A stretch of 64,000 bases of DNA from NCBI RefSeq assembly GCF_030254645.1, contig NZ_CP116346.1, forward strand, positions 3,761,001-3,825,000, read 5' to 3'. The notes beneath the pieces are model-generated. The model worked only from the letters and a program-made list of their open reading frames with translations, ran no database searches and was not told the origin of the DNA. The stretch's first letter is position 1. Each line of letters opens with the position of its first letter. Position numbers and translations under genes: made by a program. This document shows positions 21,135-28,752 of the stretch, one piece after another. The DNA comes from Paucibacter sediminis (GTDB lineage Bacteria; Pseudomonadota; Gammaproteobacteria; Burkholderiales; Burkholderiaceae_C).

Positions 21135-22199
21135 ATGCATGTAGGCATCCTGACCGGCGGCGGCGATTGCCCGGGCCTCAACGCGGTGATACGCGCCGTC
21201 AGCCTGGCGCTGATGCATGGCTGCGGCGCGCGCGTGAGCGGCATCGAGCGCGGCTTCCTGGGGCTGCTGGAGGGGCGCAGCCGGCCGCTGGACGAGGCCG
21301 CGGTGCGCGGCATCGTCAATGTGGGCGGCACCCTGCTGGGCACGCACAACCGTGCCGATCCGTTTCACTACTTCGGCGCCAATGGCAGCGATTGCTCAGG
21401 CCGCGCGCTCGACTTCCTGGGCCGGCAGGGCATCGACAGCCTGGTGGTTGTGGGCGGCGACGGCACCATGACGATTGCCGAGCGTTTTGCGCGCCTGGGC
21501 GTGCCGGTGGTGGGCGTGCCCAAGACCATCGACAACGACCTGGCGCTGAACGAGCGCAGCTTCGGCTTCGATTCCGCGGTGGCGGTGGTGGCCGAGGCGC
21601 TGGGCCGGCTGGAGACCACCGCGCGCAGCCATGGCCGGGTGATGATTCTGGAGACCATGGGCCGCTATGCCGGCTGGATCGCGCTGGAGGGCGGCTTGGC
21701 CGGCGGGGCCGATGCCATCCTGCTGCCCGAGCTGCCCTACAACACCGAGCGCGTGGCCGCCTTCTGCCGCCAGCGCATGGCCGAGCAGGGCTATGCGCTG
21801 CTGTGCGTGGCCGAGGGCGCCAAGCCCGAGGGCGGCGAGTTCAGCGTGCAGCAATACCTGGAGGCAAGCCCTGACCCCATCCGCCTGGGCGGCATCGGCC
21901 AGCGCCTGATGCACGAACTCGAGCCCCTGCTGGGAGCCGAGACCGAGCTGCGCTACACCTTGCTGGGCCATCTGCAGCGCGGCGGCCATCCCACCGCATT
22001 CGACCGTGTGCTGGCCACCCGCTTCGGCGTGGCCGCCGCCGAGCTGGTGATGCGGGGGCAGTTTGGCCGCATGGTGGCGCTGCAGGGCAACCAATGCACG
22101 TCCGTGCCGCTGGGCGATGTGGCGGGCCGGGCCCGCCAGGTGGGCCTGGACGACGAGTTGCTGCTGCGCGCACGCAGCCTCGGCATCTGCCTGGGCTGA
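21135..22199 (+). CDS. pfkA: 6-phosphofructokinase, mixed ATP/PPi-signature class
   Basis: The enzyme phosphorylates fructose 6-phosphate in glycolysis. The protein is 354 residues, with N-terminal ILTGGGDCPGLNAVIR and substrate motif MGRYAGWIALEGG. The donor-site residues are mixed. VVGGDGT (104-111) has the Gly typical of ATP-dependent enzymes, whereas GVPKTIDND (127-135) has the Lys typical of pyrophosphate-dependent ones. This is the 'PFK_mixed' group, for which phosphoryl donor cannot be assigned from sequence with certainty. An AGGAGCAAGGC ribosome-binding region precedes the ATG. It is 20 bp downstream of dcp and probably co-transcribed. Confidence 0.9.
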   Translation: MHVGILTGGGDCPGLNAVIRAVSLALMHGCGARVSGIERGFLGLLEGRSRPLDEAAVRGIVNVGGTLLGTHNRADPFHYFGANGSDCSGRALDFLGRQGIDSLVVVGGDGTMTIAERFARLGVPVVGVPKTIDNDLALNERSFGFDSAVAVVAEALGRLETTARSHGRVMILETMGRYAGWIALEGGLAGGADAILLPELPYNTERVAAFCRQRMAEQGYALLCVAEGAKPEGGEFSVQQYLEASPDPIRLGGIGQRLMHELEPLLGAETELRYTLLGHLQRGGHPTAFDRVLATRFGVAAAELVMRGQFGRMVALQGNQCTSVPLGDVAGRARQVGLDDELLLRARSLGICLG

Positions 22200-22217
22200 T
22201 TTGCCTTCGCGGAGGGT

Positions 22218-22231
22218 CTAGGGTTTACCCG
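22218..22231 (+). promoter_or_regulatory. CTAGGGTTTACCCG motif, first of three in the window
   Basis: The 14-mer shares CTAGGGTTT-N-CCC with 22294-22307 and, on the other strand, 31545-31558. It lies 129 bp upstream of the small repeat protein gene at 22361. The GGGTTTACCC core is close to symmetric, suggesting a dimeric regulator. The reader is unknown. Confidence 0.4.
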
Positions 22232-22293
22232 TTCATCCCGGCCAAGCGCAATTCATCCTCCCAGGCCGTGCCTTGGTCGCATGTGGCTGGAGC

Positions 22294-22307
22294 CTAGGGT
22301 TTGCCCC
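22294..22307 (+). promoter_or_regulatory. CTAGGGTTTGCCCC motif, second copy
   Basis: It has the same orientation as the copy 76 bp upstream (about seven helical turns) and lies 53 bp before the 22361 start. This places the pair as tandem operator sites of that gene. Confidence 0.4.
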
Positions 22308-22360
22308 AGGCACATTTCAGTCCATGCCGCGGGCGCAGCCCGCCACCCAAGGAGGCTGAG

Positions 22361-22654
22361 ATGAGCGCAACAACCAACACCGTTTACTGCTACGACCGCT
22401 ACGACCGCGTCAAGAGCCTGGCCCTGGTGCTGGGCGTGGTGACAGGTCTTGCCAGTGGCGTGCTGATGATGGGCTCGGTGCAGGCCGATGTCGGCAGCCA
22501 TGTCGAGACCCTGCCGCGCGTGGTGATCACCGGCACCAGCCAGGCCGAGCACGGCGTGGCGCAGCTGCCGCGCGTGGTCATCGAAGGCAAGCGCCAGGAT
22601 GCGGCGGACGCACAGCAACTGGCCCTGGCCAACCCCACGGCGGCAGCGCGCTGA
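22361..22654 (+). CDS. Small protein with one membrane segment and a doubled LPRVVI motif
   Basis: The 97-residue protein has an excellent ribosome-binding site (AAGGAGG, 22349-22355) that fixes the ATG at 22361. The N-terminal 17 residues are polar and tyrosine-rich (TVYCYDRYDRVK). A hydrophobic stretch follows (SLALVLGVVTGLASGVLMMG), acting as anchor or uncleaved signal. The rest contains two near-identical units, LPRVVITGTSQ and LPRVVIEGKRQ, 23 residues apart. I know no function for this family; LPRVV(V/I)xG repeats occur in other small Burkholderiales proteins. It has its own upstream region with two CTAGGGTTT motifs, so it is likely regulated separately from pfkA. Confidence 0.75.
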   Translation: MSATTNTVYCYDRYDRVKSLALVLGVVTGLASGVLMMGSVQADVGSHVETLPRVVITGTSQAEHGVAQLPRVVIEGKRQDAADAQQLALANPTAAAR

Positions 22655-22699
22655 TGAAACCTTGCCTATGATCCAGCCCATCTTGTTGGGATGGATGGC

Positions 22700-23458
22700 A
22701 TGAGCGACACGGCACATCGAACCGCACTCGTCACCGGTGCCGGCACCGGCATTGGCCGCGCCGCGGCACTGGCCCTGCTGGACGCCGGTTACCGCGTCGC
22801 CCTGGTGGGCCGGCGCGTGGCGCCGCTGGAGGAAACCGCCGGGCTGGCGGCCGTGCCGGCGCGCGCGCTGGTGCTGCCGGCCGACGTCAGCGACCCCGAG
22901 GCGGTGCAGGCGCTGTTTGCACGCGTCAAGGCCGAGTTCGGCCGCCTCGACCTGCTCTTCAACAATGCCGGCATCAGCGCCCCGGCGGTGCCGGTGGACC
23001 AGCTCAACGCGGCGCAATGGCAGGCGGTGGTGAACGTCAATCTGAACGCCTGCTTCTACTGCGCCCAGGCCGCGTTTGCGCTGATGAAGTCGCAATCGCC
23101 GCGCGGTGGCCGCATCATCAACAACGGCTCGGTCTCGGCGCATGCGCCGCGGCCCAACTCCGCGCCCTATACCGCGACCAAGCATGCCATCAGCGGCCTG
23201 ACCAAGGCGCTGGCGCTGGACGGGCGCGCCTTCGACATCGCCTGCGGCCAGATCGACATCGGCAATGCCCTCACCGAGATGGCCATGCCAATGACGCGCG
23301 GCGTGCCGCAGGCCAATGGCAGCCTGATGGCCGAGGCCACCATGGATGTGGCCCATGCCGCCAGCGCGGTGCTCTATATGGCCGGCCTGCCGCTCTCGGC
23401 CAATGTGCTGAACATGACCGTGATGGCCACCAACATGCCCTTCGTGGGGCGTGGCTGA
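22700..23458 (+). CDS. SDR family oxidoreductase
   Basis: This 252-residue classical short-chain dehydrogenase has nucleotide-binding TGAGTGIG at 12-19, NNAG at 88-91, and the catalytic triad Ser144, Tyr157 and Lys161 (YTATK). The coenzyme is NAD(P)(H). The Arg-Arg after beta2 (VGRRV) hints at NADP preference. Substrate is unknown. Two start codons are possible. The ATG at 22691 lies inside the GGATGG sequence that looks like the ribosome-binding site for the ATG at 22700, so 22700 is preferred. The downstream small membrane gene may be co-transcribed (26 bp). Confidence 0.88.
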   Translation: MSDTAHRTALVTGAGTGIGRAAALALLDAGYRVALVGRRVAPLEETAGLAAVPARALVLPADVSDPEAVQALFARVKAEFGRLDLLFNNAGISAPAVPVDQLNAAQWQAVVNVNLNACFYCAQAAFALMKSQSPRGGRIINNGSVSAHAPRPNSAPYTATKHAISGLTKALALDGRAFDIACGQIDIGNALTEMAMPMTRGVPQANGSLMAEATMDVAHAASAVLYMAGLPLSANVLNMTVMATNMPFVGRG

Positions 23459-23484
23459 ATTGAATTGACCGAGAGAGGAATGCC

Positions 23485-23757
23485 TTGATCTCTGCTGTGT
23501 TGTCCCTTGTCGCCCGCCTGGTCTTCACGGTCTTCACCGTGCTGCTGGTGCTGGGCCTGATGGCCGTGGCCCTGGTGACGGTGCTGGGCCTGGTGCTCTG
23601 GAGCCTGCTGCGCGGCCGCAAACCGGTGGTCGATCTGTCCGGCTTTGCGCGCGCGCGCCAGTTCCGTCCGGGTGGCGCCGCGCGTGCCAGGCCCGCGGGC
23701 GAGGTGGTGGACGTGGAGGCGCGCGAGGTGCCCGCCGTGACGCCGCGGCTCGAGTAG
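23485..23757 (+). CDS. Small membrane protein, TTG start
   Basis: The 90-residue protein has a long hydrophobic N-terminal helix region (about residues 5-42, one or two membrane segments). A basic juxtamembrane segment (LLRGRKPVV) and a polar, Arg/Ala-rich cytoplasmic tail follow. The start is TTG, supported by a GAGAGGA ribosome-binding site 5-12 bases upstream; the ATG just before it leads at once to a stop. No family recognised. It converges on rsgA with 6 bp between the ends. Confidence 0.6.
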   Translation: MISAVLSLVARLVFTVFTVLLVLGLMAVALVTVLGLVLWSLLRGRKPVVDLSGFARARQFRPGGAARARPAGEVVDVEAREVPAVTPRLE

Positions 23758-23763
23758 GGCCGC

Positions 23764-24675
23764 TTACCAGCGCTTGCTGCTCAGCTCCTGCAGGATCTCG
23801 CCATAGATGCGGTAGCGCGAGGGGCTGATCAGCCCAGCGTCCACCGCGTCGCGCACGCCGCAGCCGGGCTCGTGCATGTGCGTGCAGTTGTAGAAGCGGC
23901 AATGGTCCGCATGCTTCTTCAGGTCGGGCATCAGCAGTGGCAGCTGCATGGGCTCGATCTGCTTGAGGCCGAATTCCTGGAAGCCGGGTGAATCGATCAG
24001 CGCCGTCTGGCGCCGCTCGTCCATCCAGTACCACTGCGTGGTGGTGGTGGTGTGGCGGCCCGAGTTCAGCGCCACCGAGATATCGCCCACCTGGGCGGCG
24101 GCATTGGGAATCAGCAGATTGATCAGCGTGCTCTTGCCGGTGCCGCTGGGCCCCAGCACAAAGCTGCGCTTGCCTTCCAGCCAGGGCGCCAGCAGGGCGC
24201 GCGAGGCCAGCGGGTCGGCCTTCAGCGCCACCTCCAGCACCTCGATGCCCATGTCGCGGTAGGGCTGCAGGCGCGCGCGCTGAGTGGCGGCGCCGGGCAG
24301 GTCGGTCTTGTTGAGCGCGATGGTGGCGGCAATGCCGGCGCTCTCGGCCGCAATCAGCGCGCGCGTCAGCTGCGACTCACTGAACACCGGCTCCACCGCC
24401 ACCAGCACCAGCAGCTGGTCCAGATTGGCGGCAAAGCTCTTGGTCTTCCATTCGTCCTGGCGGAACAGCAGGTTGCGGCGCGGCTCCACCGCTTCCACCA
24501 CGCCCTCGTCGCTGCTCACCTCGGCCCAGCGCACCATGTCGCCGACCACGCAATCGCTCTTCTTGCCGCGCGGGTGGCAGACGCGCCGCCGGCCCTCGCT
24601 GTCCTCGATGATGTAGTGGCGGCCATGGCCGCGCACCACCAGGCCGAGATCGAGCGTGGCGAACTTGGCCGTCAT
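23764..24675 (-). CDS. rsgA: Ribosome small-subunit GTPase RsgA
   Basis: RsgA is a circularly permuted GTPase that checks late 30S subunit assembly. The 303-residue protein has an N-terminal OB-fold (to about residue 60). The G4 motif NKTDLPG precedes the G1 P-loop GPSGTGKSTLINLL, with the G3-type DSPGFQEFGL after it. The zinc knuckle is HCRFYNCTHMHEPGC. The ATG at 24675 overlaps the phhB stop by 4 bp (ATGA), which decides it against a longer in-frame start. It forms a tightly overlapping operon ste24-phhB-rsgA. Confidence 0.96.
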   Translation of the reverse strand: MTAKFATLDLGLVVRGHGRHYIIEDSEGRRRVCHPRGKKSDCVVGDMVRWAEVSSDEGVVEAVEPRRNLLFRQDEWKTKSFAANLDQLLVLVAVEPVFSESQLTRALIAAESAGIAATIALNKTDLPGAATQRARLQPYRDMGIEVLEVALKADPLASRALLAPWLEGKRSFVLGPSGTGKSTLINLLIPNAAAQVGDISVALNSGRHTTTTTQWYWMDERRQTALIDSPGFQEFGLKQIEPMQLPLLMPDLKKHADHCRFYNCTHMHEPGCGVRDAVDAGLISPSRYRIYGEILQELSSKRW

Positions 24676-25004
24676 GCGGCGCTGGCTTCCGGCAGCGCGC
24701 TCACCTGCGCCGCGCAAATGAAATCATTGCGGGTCAGGCCTTGCGCGCTATGGGTGCTGAAGCTCACCGTGCAGACGCTGTAGCTGATCATCAGCTCGGG
24801 ATGGTGGTCCTGCGCATGGGCGATCTCGGCCACCGCGTTGACGAAGGCCATCACCTGGTAGAAGTTCTCGAACTCGAAGCGGAGGGCTATCAGCTTGGCC
24901 TCGGGGTCGGGCAACCAGCCGGGCACCTGGGCCAGCCAATCAGGCAGTTGTTCGGCGGCAAGGGCCTCGCGCTGGGGCGTGCATTGGGCGAGCAGCAGGT
25001 TCAT
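24672..25004 (-). CDS. phhB: Pterin-4a-carbinolamine dehydratase
   Basis: The 110-residue PCD/DCoH protein dehydrates 4a-hydroxy-tetrahydrobiopterin (or the folate-type pterin) after aromatic amino acid hydroxylation. The active-site region is AQDHHPELMISYSVCTVSFS with the paired His, followed by STHSAQGLTRNDF. There is no phenylalanine hydroxylase (phhA) nearby. The gene overlaps both neighbours by 4 bp (ATGA on each side), so its expression is coupled to the protease and the GTPase. It could serve recycling of pterins for a hydroxylase encoded elsewhere. Confidence 0.92.
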   Translation of the reverse strand: MNLLLAQCTPQREALAAEQLPDWLAQVPGWLPDPEAKLIALRFEFENFYQVMAFVNAVAEIAHAQDHHPELMISYSVCTVSFSTHSAQGLTRNDFICAAQVSALPEASAA

Positions 25005-26287
25005 TTCAGGATCGCAGCGAGGCGTTCGCTGGCAGGGGGATGGGAGTAATAGAAGCGCGCGTAGACCGGGTCGGGCGTGAGCGTGCCGGCATTGTCCTCG
25101 TGCAGCTTCAAGAGGGCGGCGGCCAGGTCCGCACCGCTGGCCTGGGCGCAGGCATAGGCATCGGCCTGGAACTCGTGCTTGCGCGAGATCAGGGCCGAGA
25201 GCGGGGTGAAGAAGAAGCCGAACACCGGCAGCACCAGCATGAAGAGCAGCAGCGCCAGCGCGTCATTGGGGGCGGCCATATTGGGCTGCACGCTGAAGGC
25301 CAGGTAGAAGCCGGTCTGGCGGCTCAGCCAGCCGAGCAGGCCGAAGGCCAGCAGGCTCAGCGCAAACAGGCTCAGCATGCGCTTGAGCACATGCTTGTGC
25401 TTGAAGTGGCCCAGCTCATGCGCCAGCACCGCCTCCACCTCGGGGCCGTTCAGGCGCGCCAGCAGGGTGTCGAAGAACACCACCCGCTTGGCCGCGCCGA
25501 TGCCGGTGAAATAGGCATTGCCATGCGCGGAGCGCCGGCTGCGGTCCATCACGAACAGGCCCTTGGCGGCGAAGCCGCAGCGCGCCATCAGGGCTTCCAC
25601 GCGCTCGCGCAGGCCGGCATCGGCCAGCGGCTCGAACTTGTTGAACAGCGGCGCGATCACGGTCGGGTAGAGCACCATGATGAGCAGGTTGAAGCCCACC
25701 CAGGCCCCCCAGGCCCACAGCCACCAGGCCGCTCCTGCGGCGCCCATCAGCCACAGGATCAGCGCCGCAATCGGCAGGCCGATCAGGGCGCCGACCAGGG
25801 CGCCCTTGAGCGCATCGAGCACATAGAGCTTGAGCGTGGTGCGGTTGAAGCCGAAGCGTTGCTCCAACCGGAAGGTGTTGTAGAGCTCCCAGGGCAGCTC
25901 GATCAGCGCACCGATCAGCGTGAAGGCCACCAGCAAGCCGAGCTGGTAGGCCATCGCGCCGAAGCGCGCAAGCAGCGCATCCTGCAGTGCCAGGTTCAGC
26001 GCGTCGAGCCCGCCCAGCAGCGTCCAGGCGATCAGCACGGCGGCACCGAAGGCCATGTTGAGGATGCCGAAACGGCTGCGTGCCACCGTGTAGTCGGCGG
26101 CCTTCTGGTGGGCGGCCAGGGGCACGGTGGCGGCAAAGGCGGCGGGCACGGCCTCGCGGTGCGCCATCACGTGGCGGATCTGGCGCGTCGCCAGCCACAG
26201 CCGCAGCGCCAGCGAGAGCAGCAGGGCGATGACAAAGGCGATGCTCAGGGCTGCGGGGGAGAGTGTGGGAAGAAACGTCGGCTGCAT
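25001..26287 (-). CDS. M48 family (Ste24-like) membrane metallopeptidase
   Basis: The 428-residue integral membrane protein has about seven hydrophobic segments. Zinc motif HELGH at 290-294 (VLAHELGHFKHKH) is followed by the third-ligand region SRKHEFQADAYA. This is the layout of CAAX-protease Ste24 homologues. In bacteria, which lack prenylated CAAX proteins, the role is probably membrane protein quality control. The ATG at 26287 gives a sensible membrane-anchored N-terminus (MQPTFLPTLSPAALSIAFVI). It is divergent from orn with 56 bp between starts. Confidence 0.92.
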   Translation of the reverse strand: MQPTFLPTLSPAALSIAFVIALLLSLALRLWLATRQIRHVMAHREAVPAAFAATVPLAAHQKAADYTVARSRFGILNMAFGAAVLIAWTLLGGLDALNLALQDALLARFGAMAYQLGLLVAFTLIGALIELPWELYNTFRLEQRFGFNRTTLKLYVLDALKGALVGALIGLPIAALILWLMGAAGAAWWLWAWGAWVGFNLLIMVLYPTVIAPLFNKFEPLADAGLRERVEALMARCGFAAKGLFVMDRSRRSAHGNAYFTGIGAAKRVVFFDTLLARLNGPEVEAVLAHELGHFKHKHVLKRMLSLFALSLLAFGLLGWLSRQTGFYLAFSVQPNMAAPNDALALLLFMLVLPVFGFFFTPLSALISRKHEFQADAYACAQASGADLAAALLKLHEDNAGTLTPDPVYARFYYSHPPASERLAAILK

Positions 26288-26343
26288 GGGCCGCAAGTGT
26301 AGGCCTGCGACAATAGCGGCGACGAACGTACTGGAACCGACGC

Positions 26344-26919
26344 ATGACCGAGAACACGAGCCCCGTGGCCACCCTGGCAACGCATGAGCAGAACCTGATC
26401 TGGATCGATCTTGAAATGACCGGCCTCTACCCGGACAGGGACCGCATCATCGAGGTGGCGGTGGTGGTGACCGACGCCCAGCTGACAGTGCGCGTCGAAG
26501 GCCCGGTGTTTGCCATCCATCAGAGCGACGAGACCCTGGACAAGATGGATGCCTGGAACAAGGGCACCCATGGCAAGAGCGGCCTGATCGATCGCGTCAA
26601 GGCCTCGACGGTGAGCGAGGAAGAAGCGGCCGCCAAGACCATCGAATTCCTGAAGGCCTATGTCCCGGCCGGCAAGTCGCCGATGTGCGGCAACAGCATC
26701 TGCCAGGACCGCCGCTTCCTTGCCAACTACATGCCCTCGCTGGAAGACTTCTTCCACTACCGCAATCTCGATGTCTCGACGCTGAAGGAACTGGCGCGGC
26801 GCTGGAAGCCCGGCATCATCGAAGGTTTCAAGAAGGCCCAGGCGCATACCGCGCTGGCCGACATCCATGAGTCCATCGACGAGCTGGCCTATTACCGCAC
26901 GCATTTCCTGAGCCTCTGA
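26344..26919 (+). CDS. orn: Oligoribonuclease
   Basis: This 191-residue DEDDh 3'-5' exonuclease degrades 2-5-mer RNAs and pGpG, so it also ends cyclic di-GMP signalling. Catalytic residues are Asp22 and Glu24 (WIDLEMTGL), Asp122 ([10 protein letters not shown]), His168 and Asp173 ([10 protein letters not shown]). Length is slightly above E. coli Orn (181) because of an N-terminal extension of about 10 residues. A start at an internal codon is possible, but none with a better ribosome-binding site is seen. The pabB-pabC fusion follows after 10 bp. Confidence 0.96.
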   Translation: MTENTSPVATLATHEQNLIWIDLEMTGLYPDRDRIIEVAVVVTDAQLTVRVEGPVFAIHQSDETLDKMDAWNKGTHGKSGLIDRVKASTVSEEEAAAKTIEFLKAYVPAGKSPMCGNSICQDRRFLANYMPSLEDFFHYRNLDVSTLKELARRWKPGIIEGFKKAQAHTALADIHESIDELAYYRTHFLSL

Positions 26920-26929
26920 AGCCTCGGCC

Positions 26930-28732
26930 ATGAGCAGCACGCGCCGCCCCGAGCAGCTCTGGGCGGCCTTTGACTTTCCGCGCCATCCGCTCGCCCGCGA
27001 AGACGGCGAGCGCCTGCGTGGTGCCTTCTACGAGGCGCCGGCGCAGCGCTTGCTGGCGCACAGCCCGGGCGAGCTGGCCGGCGTGATCGCCCAGGCCCAG
27101 CAGGCCGCGCGCGCGGGTGCCTGGGTGCTGGGTGGGCTGCGCTACGAGGCCGCCGGTGCGCTCGACGCGGCGCTGGCCACGCGGGCAAGCGCGCAGCCGC
27201 TGGCCGAGTTCGCGATCTACCACCAGGCCCCGCAGCCCTGGCCGGCGGAGGCGGACTGCTTCACCGGCCCGCTGGGCTGGGCGGACGTGCAGGCCGACGC
27301 CGACGAGGCCGTGCAGATCGAACGGGTGCGCGAGTGGATCCGCGCCGGCGACTGCTACCAGATCAACCTGACCACGCGGCTGCACGCGGCACTGCCGGCG
27401 GACCTCGATCCGGCTCGGCTCTTCCTGGCCCTGCATGCGCAGCAGCCGGGCGGCTTCTCGCTGTTCCTGCGCAGCGCCGGTGTGGCCAGCGTCTCGCCCG
27501 AGCTGTTCTTCGACTGGCGCCCGCTACCCGAGAGCCAGCGCAGCTGGCTGCTCGCCGCCCAGCCCATGAAGGGCACGGCGCCGCGCGGCAACGATGTGGT
27601 GGAGGACGAGGCCGCGCAAGCCTATCTGCGCACCAGCGAGAAGGAACGCGCCGAGAACCTGATGATCGTGGACCTGCTGCGCAACGACCTGGGCCGCGTG
27701 GCGACGCTGGGCTCGGTGCGCGTGCCGCGCCTGTTCGAGCTGCATGCCCTGCCCACGGTCTGGCAGATGACCTCCACCGTCACGGCGGTGAGCCGCCCCG
27801 GGCTGAGCCTGGCCGAGGTGTTCGCGGCCCTGTTTCCCTGCGGTTCGGTCACCGGCGCGCCCAAGGTGCGGGCGATGCAGATCATCCGTGAGCTGGAGCC
27901 GGACGCGCGCGGCTGGTACTGCGGCGCGCTGGGCCTCATGCAGCCGGGCGGCGTGGCGACCTTCAATGTGCCGATACGCACCGTCGAGTGGCAGGGCGAG
28001 CGCCTGCAATGCGGCATCGGCAGCGCCATCACGCTGGACTCCGAGCCTGCCGCCGAGCTGGCCGAATGGCGCGCCAAGACGCGCTTTCTGCTGCGTGCCG
28101 AGGCGCCCATCGCGGCGCTGGAAACGCTCAGGCTGGAGCAGGGCGCCTACCAACGCCTGCCCGGCCATCTGGCGCGGCTGCAGCGTACCGCCCAGCATTT
28201 CGGGCTCAGGCTTTCGCCGGCGCGCGTGCGCGAGGCCCTGCAGGCCCTGGCGGCGCAGCATGGCGAGGGCTGCTGGCGCGTGCGGCTGACGCTGGACGCG
28301 CAGGGCGCCATCCATGCCGAAGCGCTGGCCTACGCGCCCAGCCCCCTGCCGCTGCGGCTGGCGCTGGCGCCCGAGCCCATCGCCAGCCTCGGCGCTGCGG
28401 CAGAATTCGTGCAACACAAGACCACGCGGCGCGAGCTCTATGAAGCCTGCGCACGCCACAAGCCGGCGGCAGCCTTCGACCTGCTGCTGTGGAACACCCA
28501 AGAGGAACTCACCGAGTGCAGCTTCGGCAATATCGCACTCCAGATTGACGGCGAGTGGCTCACGCCCGCACGCGCATCCGGCCTGTTGCCGGGCGTGCTG
28601 CGCGAGGAGCTGCTGGCCCAGGGGCGCGTGCGCGAAGCACGCCTCCTCAAGAGCGACCTGGCAAGAGCCCAGGCGCTGGCCTTTTTCAACAGCCTGCGGG
28701 GCTGGTGCCCCGCCGAGCTGATCACGAGCTGA
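26930..28732 (+). CDS. pabBC: Aminodeoxychorismate synthase component I fused to aminodeoxychorismate lyase
   Basis: The 600-residue bifunctional enzyme makes p-aminobenzoate for folate. Residues about 1-390 are the chorismate-binding PabB part, with the lysine motif AAQPMKGTAPR (Lys214), ENLMIVDLLRNDLGRV and CGSVTGAPKVRAMQII. Residues about 395-600 form a PLP-dependent PabC-like lyase. Lys497 (FVQHKTTRRELY) is the likely Schiff-base lysine, and TECSFGNIAL corresponds to the usual TE-(G/S)-x-x-N loop. The N-terminal PabB domain is short, as is usual in these fusions. The glutaminase subunit PabA is not in the window. It lies 10 bp after orn and is probably co-transcribed. Confidence 0.92.
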   Translation: MSSTRRPEQLWAAFDFPRHPLAREDGERLRGAFYEAPAQRLLAHSPGELAGVIAQAQQAARAGAWVLGGLRYEAAGALDAALATRASAQPLAEFAIYHQAPQPWPAEADCFTGPLGWADVQADADEAVQIERVREWIRAGDCYQINLTTRLHAALPADLDPARLFLALHAQQPGGFSLFLRSAGVASVSPELFFDWRPLPESQRSWLLAAQPMKGTAPRGNDVVEDEAAQAYLRTSEKERAENLMIVDLLRNDLGRVATLGSVRVPRLFELHALPTVWQMTSTVTAVSRPGLSLAEVFAALFPCGSVTGAPKVRAMQIIRELEPDARGWYCGALGLMQPGGVATFNVPIRTVEWQGERLQCGIGSAITLDSEPAAELAEWRAKTRFLLRAEAPIAALETLRLEQGAYQRLPGHLARLQRTAQHFGLRLSPARVREALQALAAQHGEGCWRVRLTLDAQGAIHAEALAYAPSPLPLRLALAPEPIASLGAAAEFVQHKTTRRELYEACARHKPAAAFDLLLWNTQEELTECSFGNIALQIDGEWLTPARASGLLPGVLREELLAQGRVREARLLKSDLARAQALAFFNSLRGWCPAELITS

Positions 28733-28752
28733 ATTTTCCTTTTCAAGCATCC

